From Syncephalastrum monosporum B8922 (Eukaryota; Mucoromycota; Mucoromycetes; Mucorales; Syncephalastraceae), in NCBI GenBank assembly GCA_000697355.1, contig JNEN01000719.1, positions 1-64,000 on the forward strand: a DNA stretch of 64,000 nt, given 5' to 3'. This document shows positions 45,533 through 55,752 of this stretch, in pieces. The first letter of the stretch is position 1, and every line of letters begins with the position of its first letter. The notes beneath the pieces were generated by a model, which was given only the letters and a program-made list of their open reading frames with translations, had not been told where the DNA came from and ran no database searches. Both the position numbers and the translations under genes were made by a program.

Positions 45533-47559
45533 ATGTCCTCACCGCAGCCGATTTCCCCCACCGGGACACATGTGCCGTCCATGATGTTTCCTGTACATTC
45601 ACCACCGGCCGAGGCATACCTGAACGAAAAGAGCACACAGACGGGCCCCCCGCCGGTACCGCCTCCACGCGGCCTCTCCCCGCCGCGGACACCGCCGACC
45701 GTACCAGAGGATGCCAAGCAAGCACAGAAAGAAAAGCAGCAAGAAGCAAAAAAGTCATCCAACAAGGCAAAGCGGGTGTCAGTAGGCGAGTTTGAGCCAC
45801 ACAAGCATTTCTATCCGCGTGCGCTGAACGCCCAGATCCACCCCCTCGTGCAGTCCTTTTTCACATTGGGTAACGAGCGTGTGATCGCGCGTTACACCCA
45901 CTTGAACCCGCAGGTCTGCGGCGAGGACCTGCGGCAAGTGCTCTCCTATGTCCCAAAACATTTCCAATGGGCAGGTTCCGACTTGTTCAACGTCACCACC
46001 GTGCAAGGCCAACGCCAGATGATCGTCATCGAAACCAATTCATGTCCGTCCGGCCAGAAGTCCATGCCCCTCCTCTCTGAGACGGACGCCAACAACGAGC
46101 ACGGCGGCTACCGTGTCGTGGTCGAAAGCGCCTTTCGCAACCAGCTGTCCAAGGCGGACCCCAAGCTGGGCGGTCTCGCCGTCGTGTACGATAAAAACCC
46201 CATGGAGTCGAGTGGGTACGCGGCTGTGCTCGCTGATGTGTCGCAAGAAGAGGTGTGGCTCGTCGAGTGGTACGACAAGGAGACCGATCCCAATGTCAAG
46301 TGGCAGGACGGCGTGATGCACATCCGGGACGGCACTGGAGGTAATAAGAACTGCCCAAAAAAAAAGAAAGAAAAAAAAAGGAATCGCTCGCGTAGTTAGC
46401 GTCGTGCTCATTTTTATACCACGTGACGTTAGCATGGCATCCCATTCGAGCTTGTTTCCGTTACCTGACACAAAAGCCTTGGAACCGCTTCCCGCTCAAG
46501 ACCAAGACGATTGTCATGAACGAGATTATTTCCTGTTTGGCAGGCGGCCGCAACAAGATGATGGCCGCACGTGCGTACGATCTCTACAACTCAGAGCTCG
46601 CCAATTCAAACCTATCGGTTCGCACGCCCGAGACGATTAACAACGTGGCCCGGGCGGAAATCCCCCTTTGGGTCGAGTCCATGGGCGGACACGCCGTGCT
46701 CAAGGTGCCTTACAGCAATGCAGGTAAGCCTCCCCCATCCGTTCCATCCGCCCCCGTCCATCCATACAGGGATGCTCACTGATTTTTCTTTTTTAGGCCA
46801 AGGCGTGTACACCATCACCAATCAGGACGAGCTCGACCGTTTCTTGTCTGCGGATCATTACTATGACAAGGTAAATACGAAACACACATACACACACACA
46901 ACAAGAGTGCATCCATGTGATCCCCGCATCTAACATAGTTGTCTTCCTTTTCGTTTAGTTTATCGTGCAGTCACTTGTGGGCAACGCTTCCTGGTCGAGT
47001 ATGACCCGTACTGGAAAATTTTTCCACGTTGGCACGATCCCCAACAAAAAGAACAACACGTATGTGAGCGACCTGCGCATGATGGTCGCTGCAGATGAAC
47101 AGGGTTTCCGCCCTGTATGTATTTATGGTCGCAAAGCCCGCAAACCGCTGCCGACGCATTTGGATCCCCATGGTAAACACACATAACACACCTTGATATT
47201 CGTCTTGCATACTCATTATAATCTCTCTCTCTCTGTTTTTCCTTCTCATCCTAATAGACGACACATGGGACATGCTGGGAACCAACCTGTCCGTCAAACT
47301 TCCTGATGAAAATGGCTGGACAACCGATACCGACCGCCTGATCCTCATGGACCGTCGCGACTTTAACCAGCTCGGCATCGGTGTGGATGATTTGATCGAC
47401 GCCTACATCCAGACCGTGCTCTCGGTCATCGCCATCGATAAAATGTCGGACGTCCTCATGAAGGGCGGCCGCTTCAACCACCAGCTTTTCCGTGATCTCA
47501 ACCCTGACAACGCCCTTATCCGCGAGATCCAGCAAGCGAACCCCGATGACTTTAGTTAG
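45533..47559 (+). CDS. Conserved protein with ATP-grasp-like features, function unknown
   Basis: Five exons in phase (45533-46340, about 46433-46722, 46798-46869, 46960-47172, 47257-47559). The first ~85 residues are Pro-rich ('[17 protein letters not shown]') and basic. The folded part contains '[18 protein letters not shown]', '[18 protein letters not shown]', '[16 protein letters not shown]' and '[19 protein letters not shown]'. The Lys-Val-Pro...Gly-Gln-Gly segment and the later Asp/Arg-containing strands are arranged like the ATP-binding loop and metal site of ATP-grasp ligases, which join an acid to an amine or thiol through an acylphosphate. I know similar fungal proteins only as uncharacterised, and the substrate cannot be deduced. 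The coding assignment is firm; the fold is an inference. Confidence 0.8.
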
Positions 47560-48185
47560 TCGCGCGATTTCCTACGCTTCCTATCACCAAACGAAAATCC
47601 CCTTTCCTGTCACTCTTCTCTTCTCTCTCTCTCTCTCTATCTCCTCTCTGTGGTTTTTCTTTCAAACATGATCTCCCAACCGATATGAACTTGGTGCGAC
47701 AAACGAATGCAGTGTCGGATGACCCGTCCTCTTAAGGTGAAACGAGCGCGACAGTGCATTCGTTTTTCTTTTCGGTTCCTTCCTCTCTCGCGAGGCTCCA
47801 TCGTACATACACAAGATATATACACATATATGCATAGGCAGCCCTTGGTGGCTTCCCTTTCTCTCTCTAAAAAAAAGTACTTACCTAATAATAGCTATCT
47901 TATCATCCAAGGATTTAATACCGATTTAATGCACACATACACAAGATCCTTTCCGTTGCCTTTTTCTTCACGCACAAATCACTTTACTTACTAACACTGG
48001 AAATAATTCAAAGAACCATTGTATCATACATATATACATTTTTGTTCGGATGCAGCAAATGGCGGCCCCACGACTCCAACACCCCCGCCTGTGCACCACT
48101 GTGTCAAAGGGGGTGGGGGAGAAGACAACAGATAAGCTATAAAAATATATAAAATGATCTCTTGACAATTCAAATATACAATGCT
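47560..48185. other. Convergent 3' spacer
   Basis: 626 bp between convergent genes, with a TC-rich microsatellite at about 47621-47640 and AT-rich 3' sequences. No gene. Confidence 0.45.
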
Positions 48186-50595
48186 TTAAACGGTGATATC
48201 ATCTAGCAAAGAGATCTCGTCGAGATTATAAGCGGACTAGAATCACATTAAAAAGAAAGGGACGTGTCAATCTTCCATACTGAACAAGAGAATCGATCAG
48301 ACTTACTAGGGCGGTATCTTCATGTGGATGTGAGGCGTATGAGCCTCGTGGGCTGGGCTTTTCCATGGTCTGATGCTCGAGCTGCTGTTCCATGCGGACG
48401 ATGGCATGGGAGCGCGGAGGCAAGGAGGTTGTGGACGATGCGGTGGATAGGGTCGAGGACGACGGGGTCGTCTTGATCGGTGGATACTTATCGTGCGAGG
48501 TGGCTTCATCATCGCACCTCCGCTGCATGTTGCGTGTGCAGATGGCGACGATTTCGTTTTGAAGCTGCGCGAGCTCCACATCGTTGGGCTAAATGTATCG
48601 AGATAGAATGTGAGTACTATTCTTCCCCCTTACAATTGTTTTAAACAAAAGTTAAGCAGCTTACAGAAATGTTGATATCCAGAAAGGTGAGGGTGTGGTT
48701 CATCTTGATAGATATAGACAAGGCCAGCACGCCCGCCATGGTGATCTGCGGGTTTCTGGACAAGTCCAAGCGGGTCAAGGTCGAGTTTTCGGGTAAACAT
48801 TCGGCGAGAGCAATGGCCTCGCTCGAGTCGAGGCCGGCTTCGGCGAGATTCAGTTCCCGCAAAAAGTGGTTTTTCGAGAGCATGGACTTGATTGCTTGAA
48901 TCTGGTCATCACATATGCACGCAGGTGAGACGAGTCATTTTTTATAGGGTTTCAAATTCTTACGCCTTCATCCGATCCTCCTCCGCTCAGCGGATTACAG
49001 GACAGGTCGAGGACCTGCACATGATGGTTGGAAAGCTGTCGAGGGCAGAAAGGTGAGCTTCACATGACATACATGCCTTGGTCATCGCGAAAAACGTACC
49101 AAAGCTTCGGCAAGCACGGCACATTCGTTGGGGTATATCTGACAGTTGGACAGGACAAGCTCTGTTAGCGAGCGATTGCCGTAAAGCGCTTGCGCGAGCG
49201 AGTTCATGGTATATTGGAGGTTGTTGCCCGTCAGGTCCAGGCGCTGGAGGCCGCGCCGAATATAATCGGACGACTGCCAATACATTTCGATCGGGTCGTC
49301 GTTGATCAGCATGGCGGCGATCCAGGGCGCGGCCTGGTAGGAGATACGGTTGTGCTGGAGCGAGAGGCCATACAAGGACGGCGATTGGCGGACACCGCCC
49401 GCCAAGAGTTCGACTTGCGGGGACTTGAGGCCGCAATGGTCGAGCGATAGATGCTGCAGACTCGGGGTGAGGGTGAGGGCGTGCGAGAGGTATTTTAAGG
49501 AACGCTTGTCGAGGGTGGTATGCGACAAATGCAACTTTTTGATAGCACGCGACTGAATTGCCAAATGTGTTTGAGTTGAAAGCTTATTCGGGCCATCGGG
49601 AATTAGGTTGGTTTACCTGGCTGATGTAAATGGCAATATACTTGAAGCCGTCCACCTTGATGGCATTCGAAGACAGGTCGAGTTCCGTCACTTGATCATT
49701 CAAAAGGAGGCTGTGAATGAGGATTCTTATGCTCTGTGATATATATATGTAAGAAGAGGAAAGAGAGAGAGTGTGTGTGTGTATGTGTGTGTATGTGTAA
49801 TGCAAAGATGAGTCCTTTTTATATCTATAGTTTCCATAATTCATAGGGGGTATCCCAGTGAATGGAATGCATACCTCATTGTCTAGGTTACAAGAGGACA
49901 AGTTGAGAGACCTGAGCTCTGTGTCCATCAGAAGAACATCGGAAAAGGGACCGGCCTGTCGGTAGGTTATCGGTCGGTTGGAAAGGTCAATGACGGGTAA
50001 CTGCGAGTAGCTTTCTTGTCTATATTTAGTCGAGGTTCTCTTGTCGTCTATACCACCCATCTTCTTTCTCTCTCTTTTTTTTTCTTTCTCTCGCTCTGTT
50101 TTCTCCTTTCTCCTTGTTTCTCTTTTCTCTATCTACAGACCACCTCTTTGTCTCACTCTCTGCGCCCTTCTTTCTCTACTCTGTTATCCTGCCCTCAATG
50201 AAACAAGAGTACACTCACCAGCGTGTGCGTAGGGCAGAAAAGATATGCTCCAGGATGGGTTCTTCTCTCATACGACACGCCTTCTCGTAATAGCGGGGCA
50301 ACTCTCGAGAAGCGACGGCCGGGTGAGGCGGGGAAGGGGTGGGCTGCGGTGTGGGGCAGGCGCTCTCGTCAGAGTCATTGCAAAAGATGTACTCGGTGGT
50401 GAGATTGCCCACTGAAAATGTAACTCGTTTCAAATCCTGCCGCTGGAGTGCAGGAACCGCAAATGGGTCATCCAGCGGGTCCGAGTAAAGCCGAGACTGA
50501 ATTCGCGAAAGCCAGGACGATGACGACGCTGTCGAGGTCACCGAGGGCGGCTTCTTCTGCGACTTCTTGAGGATGCCCTTTGTCGATCGAGACAT
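48186..50595 (-). CDS. Ribonuclease-inhibitor-type leucine-rich-repeat protein
   Basis: Multi-exon gene from ATG 50595 to TAA 48186; the last exon (48236-48186) ends 'LDEISLLDDITV'. The N-terminus is basic and Ser-rich ('MSRSTKGILKKSQKKP'), with an RVTF-type motif ('DLKRVTFSVGN') that resembles a PP1-docking RVxF sequence. RNI-type LRRs follow: 'LRSLNLSSCNLDNE', 'VTELDLSSNAIKVDGF', 'LQHLSLDHCGLKSPQVELL', 'LQRLDLTGNNLQYTMNSL', 'VQVLDLSCNPLSGGGSDEG', 'LTRLDLSRNPQITMAGVLAL'. A disordered Ser/Thr-rich tail closes it. RNI-type LRRs bind partner proteins, as in RanGAP and ribonuclease inhibitor. The KxVTF motif plus LRRs recalls PPP1R37-like proteins, which is a suggestion only. Confidence 0.82.
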
Positions 50596-50939
50596 TGACA
50601 AAGGAAAGGAATAAATAAAGACAGAGTAGAGGGTGTGCAGACAAAGAGAGAGAGAGAAGAAAAATAATAATAATAATGGAGAGCAGCAAAACCCAATGCG
50701 TTTTGAACCCCAATTTGGAAACCTCCTCCTTGGGATGGGTAACACCTTTCATACACATTACAGTTGCATCTTTTTTGGTTCTTTTTTACGCTTCTTTTTT
50801 GTATATGTACTCACTTCGCCCCTTACTTTTTCCTTTTTTCTTCACAGTATACATATTTGTTATATTTCTACTGGTTTTCCTTTAATCACCCATTTCGCAA
50901 GAAACGTATGGAGCAGGCATGGCCGTAAACAAATGAGTA
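50596..50939. other. Spacer between RNI-LRR gene and Chp1-like gene
   Basis: 344 bp: promoter of the LRR gene (minus strand) and 3' flank of the Chp1-like gene. AT-rich with T tracts. No other feature. Confidence 0.4.
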
Positions 50940-53900
50940 TTACAAAGGGCGATTAAATTTCTCAGACAGAGCGGCAGAAGGAACAACGTCGATGCCGACA
51001 GGCACCTTGTCTCTGCAGGAGCCGATGTCGTCCACCAAAACGAAATGCTCGTACCGATCCGCGTGTGTCCTCGTGACCTGCACAAACCAATCCATGGCGT
51101 TCTCGTATTTTTTCGACGAGCACTTTGACAACGTCATGATCTCGTCGCTCGCCAGAAGCATCGTAAGGGCCGTGTAAGCACCATGGACTCTATTTTTGTT
51201 CACGAAATATGTGTAAGAATGATGAACCCAGGTCTTCTTTCCCACTCTTTTGCCTTTTTTTCTTCATTCCTTACCTCTTCTTGTCCGTTCCGTTTTTGAT
51301 GGCCTGAGCGAGACGTGAAAAAATATGTGTATCCATCACAACGTGCCAGTCGCCACCCAGGGGAGCATCGTTCAGCTAGACATCACTATCATTAGCCCAA
51401 CCGTGCCAAAACCCATTTTCTCTCTTTCTCTCTTCTCCCTCTGAAAGGCACACACACACACACACACACATACCTTTTGGACGGCGCCGACCATGTCGTT
51501 CAATATGACGGGGTTCTTGATCACATTATCCAGGTCGGTCGAAACCAAGCCTCCCGAGAACTTGGGAAAGATGCGACGCACCGGCGGCATGCTACTGAAG
51601 GCGGGCCCGCGGCTGTTAAAACAAAAAAAGTGGGCTTCGCGTTTCGGATCCATCTTTTCCGTGCGCAAACATTTGCTGAGAAAGCTGTCATCGCGTCTGT
51701 CAAACTAAATAACATGGCCAAATGATAGATGGTGGTGATGAATGAACGGAACGCTGCGTTTTGCCCATGCTTGGACGTACCAGAAACACTTGGTTCCGCT
51801 CGCCCCCGGACGGCTCTGGAGGAATCGTATCCAGCGCTTTTCGGAGGTACTTTGCAAAGGGAGACGAGCCCACCACCGTGATAGCACTTTTGGCCGGGTT
51901 GAACAGATTCCTTTCCTGAATAGCATATATGGATGTATATCTGTATGTTAGCAAAGCAAAAAAAAAAAAAATAGGCCAAAACATGCATCCACCGCATCTT
52001 CTTGTTCGTCCCGTTCTTACCGTCTCAGGAAATTGGAGAACCAGCGCAGCCTTTTGCCAGGCATAAAAGCCGCCACGATGCGCGAGGAGCTTGTCGCCGT
52101 ACGCGAGCGACCGGGCCTCGGTAAAGTTGAAGCCGCGCACGGGCAGCTGGGTGAGGTGCACAAGGATCAGACACGAGTTGTCGGTGGTCGGCAAGGTATG
52201 GGTGGACAGGACGGGCGACTGCAGAGGCAAGAGGGCGAGCGCCTCGGTCGGTTTGGAAGGGAGTTGGATGAAAGCGGCGAGTCCATTGACCTGCAAGAAA
52301 CTGCGCAGCTTGGCGTAACTAATCACGTCCTGCTGGTCGGCAGGGATGCTGAAGAAGACGGCGCGCTGTGTCAGGACGGCGTCGAGCGAGGCAGCAGGCA
52401 ACAGCGCCGAGATGGTGAGAACGTTGCCGTTGCTGATCTGAGTCGTTTCTTCCAGGAAGGCCCTCAGCTCATCGTGACCCAGGCCCGTCAGGGACCGAAT
52501 CCTCACGCGTGAGATGGGTGTGCTGGCCTTGGTCAGCGTGCCGCGCCAGTCAAAGTCTATGCACGGACAGAATAAATAAAAAAAAAGAAAAGAGTTGCCG
52601 GGAGGATACACCGCCTTGCTCTCTTTCTTTCTCAATCTCTTACCTGCGGGATCACTACGAGGTCGCCGAGTCGTCGTCTGCGGCAAGAAACCAGGCGTAC
52701 TGAAGAGACGCGGTTTTGGCTTGGGTCGACTGGTATAGGCGTCTCGCTCGGTGTAATCCACTGACCTTGGGCTCTCGGAGCCAGGGCGACGCGGCTCCCT
52801 TTCGCGATGCCGATAGTCTCTCCCCTCCCGCAAATAGGACCGCTCTCGGTCATAGTCACGACCATAGTCTCGGTCATACTCACGGCTATACTCACGGTCA
52901 TAATCACGACTATAGTCTCGGTCACGTCGCGCCTCTCGGTCGCCACGGTCTCTGTCTCGATCCCGTTCACGCTCAACCCAATACTCCCGGTCCCGACTGC
53001 GATCGTAGTCTCGTTCGGAAGACCAGTTCCGGTCCCGCTTGCGTTCGCGCCACTCGTGGCTCCGGTCACGGCTACGATCGCGTTCACTCTCGCGACTGGG
53101 GCTCCTCGAACGCGGCCCGAACGGTCTGTGGGGGCGGTCTGTCTCGTCCCGTGCGTCACTTCGTCTGTAGCCCGGCTCGTGTGTCTCGGGAGCGCGTCGC
53201 ATCGCGGGCCGTTCGAGGCTCGGTGTGCGCGAGATGTCAATCGGCGTGGGCGGTTGCGTGGTTTTGGCTGCTGCTGCGGCGGCGGTGCCATTCTCAGGCT
53301 GAGCAGGAGACGGAGGATGAGGAGGGCCGCGTTTCCCCATGTTGCTTAGAATGGCATCGATGTTGACATCGGGCTCATGGTGTGGACCTGGTGCTGCAAG
53401 CCGTCATGATGAGTTGAGTGTGTGCGCATTCTATAGGAAGGAGGGAGGGCATTTCATTACCAGGCTTTCGTTTGATCTGGGACAGTCCCGATGCCGTATC
53501 GGCTGGATGGGGGCGCTTGCTAGGCTGTGTGACAGTGTGAGCATCCTTTGGGCTATTCCTTTGAGTCAACATACCACGGTTGTCGATATGCTTCTTTCCT
53601 TCGGTGCAGGGCCAGTGGGGGAATTGGGCGGAAGTGGGGTGGTTTTGGACGCTTCCGCAGCGGAGGATGAGTGTTTGGGGATGCGCATTTCATGAAGAGG
53701 TATGTCAGCCGTGCTGGAGGGAATGACAGGAGGCGTGATGGGCGCCCTCGCAGGTGAATGCGTGCTGGATTTGGTATTCTTGCCCTGTTGCTGTTGCTCT
53801 TGTTGTTTCAGCGTCCTAGCAACCCAAAGCGACGGTTTATTGAACGCTGCTTGGTATGGCTTCGTTTTGGCATGGCTGTTCTTTTGTGTCTCTCCATCCC

Positions 53901-54521
53901 GTGAGACAGCCGTATGGCTCATATTGGTCGCGGACGGCGTGGTTGCTGCGGTCGTTTTGGAAGACGTCGCTAAGGATGTCGCGGTTGTGGTTGTGGTTGT
54001 GGTTGTCTTGGTTGTTGCAGTAGTTAGAGAACGAGCTGGCGCGTGCGTCTTTGGTTTTCCCGTGGAACCCGCTTCAATGTCTTTCTTCTTCTTTTTTTTG
54101 GCAGGCGGCTGGTGTGCTTTCGACTTGGTGTTCTCTTTTTCCTTTGGTTCGGTTGCTGTGGTTACTTCTGGGGTAGCGTGTGTTGTCGCAGTCAAAGTAG
54201 GCTTTTTCGTCGTCATTTTGGTGTTTTTGTATTCGAGGAGTAATTCGGGACAGCTCAGGTTCTCCTCCGGTTCCCAGGTGTTGAAGCTATCGGCATGGTC
54301 AGTACTCTCGCAAAATCAGAAAGACACAATTCGTTGACTCTACACACAATAGGAATGGAGGTCAGACGCATGGGATCGTTTGGACAATTCATCCTTGCTT
54401 ACCACTCGGCTGAATAGCCCTTCCATTTGATTAAGAATTCTGTAGGGCGTGTCACTCCTCGTTTTCGGTGGGCGACAATGGCCTCGACCTCGTAAAGAAC
54501 ATCGTCTTCGTCGGATTCCAT
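50940..54521 (-). CDS. Chromodomain and SPOC-like silencing protein (Chp1-like)
   Basis: Nine exons, all in phase: 54521-54403, 54286-53575, 53524-53461, 53393-52644, 52556-52021, 51915-51781, 51704-51474, 51375-51275, 51189-50940; 965 residues. Residues ~8-62 are a chromodomain ('VLYEVEAIVAHRKRG', 'FLIKWKGYSAE', 'NTWEPEENL'), with the Tyr, Trp and Tyr of the methyl-lysine cage. Then come a Thr/Lys/Pro-rich disordered region, a short motif ('PDVNIDAILSNMGKRG') and a dense Arg/Asp/Ser tract (~370-500). From ~549, 'DFDWRGTLTKAST', 'VFFSIPADQQDVISYAKL' and 'NGLAAFIQL' fit a SPOC domain. The C-terminal ~200 residues ('FSGGLVSTDLDNVI', 'DWHVVMDTHIFSRLAQAI', 'HFVLVDDIGS') lie where Chp1 has its PIN domain. 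Chp1 tethers the RITS RNAi complex to H3K9-methylated chromatin, and its length is nearly the same (about 960). Orthology and role are inferred. Confidence 0.78.
51448..51472 (+). repeat. (CA)n microsatellite in an intron of the Chp1-like gene
   Basis: A pure CA run next to the GTATGT donor of the intron after the exon ending at 51474. Confidence 0.85.
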
Positions 54522-55752
54522 ACCGTACGCTCCGCAGGACTGAAAAAAAGGACCAAAGAATTAAAAAAAAGAAGAGAGAAAAAGGCAAAAGGATTTTCGC
54601 GATGGTAGCATGTTTCCTCTTTTGGATTGGTCACGTCCGAATTCTCAGAGGAAGCAGAAATACAGCTCTCACCTCCATGTTTATTCAGTCGTACTTGTCA
54701 CCATACAATACGCTGCACGCTCTCTCTCCAATGCGAAATTGACAAACTATGGATTCTGTATGCTCTGCGCAGCATTGGACCGCTGTTCCTTGAAATTGAG
54801 ACCAACCAGAAGGTCTCCAAAACCAGGCACGAAACACGGCGAAAGTCGCCAGATACCGCTACCTAGATGACGGCTTGCGACGTGTTATCTTTTTAGCTGC
54901 TGTCGCCTCATGGACTTCATAGTGTTTAGGCTGGATCCAACGCGGGCTCTTTGTAGCAACAGGACCTCCACTATGTCCTGCCGAGAAAACTGTCACGAAC
55001 GCCTGTGCTTCGTTTTGGCCTCATCTCGCGTTAAATGACTGCGCTGACTGAGGGTGGCAGCTCGCAGCCGTCTTATTCTTTTAGCTACGACGAGCGGCCT
55101 TGCACGACTATACGGGTTATTAAGGATGTAAGGATATGACCCGAGATATCGGTACTCTGCTGTTTACTTTAATTACCCGAGCACAAGCGATCCACTAGGC
55201 CTAAAGGCATTATATGCACGGCTGTCATTGTGTAGCTGTCATGGCGGTGCACTGCTTAAAGTGGACAATTACAAGTCGCTCGTCTTTGTTCGCAGGATGC
55301 AGCCGTCAATAAGCTCTCAAATGGACATCAAAGAAGCCTCTCACACCACTGACTTAGGGACTAGCTGAGGAAAGCGAGCATGGCCAGCCCTAGGTACAAA
55401 CCGAAATATCAGCTTGGGGTTAAATTTTTGCATAGAACATATGGCAGGGACCGGAAGCTGCTTTCTCATGTTATTAAGTACCTCACAACTCTGCCTTTAT
55501 TCGGCCTACGACATTCATTTAGCATTACACTGTGCTTATAGAGAGGAAGGAGGATCACTGGCCTGGCCAATGGCAGGCTTGGAAGACTCGACAGTGCTGT
55601 TACCATACATACTGTCACGTGGGATATGCTGCCAAATAGGTTACACGCGTGGATATGCTTGATATGCGCCGTGTGGCTTTCCGAAGCGATAATGCACCTT
55701 TTTCTCCTACCGACAACCACCCCCCCCTCCACACCCATAGCCAAAAGGGTCC
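54522..55752. other. Divergent intergenic region
   Basis: 1.2 kb between the Chp1-like and Myb-repeat genes, which diverge. Overlapping open stretches at 54610-54870 and 55414-55662 are not recognisable and I do not call them. The promoters of both genes should be here. Confidence 0.4.
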
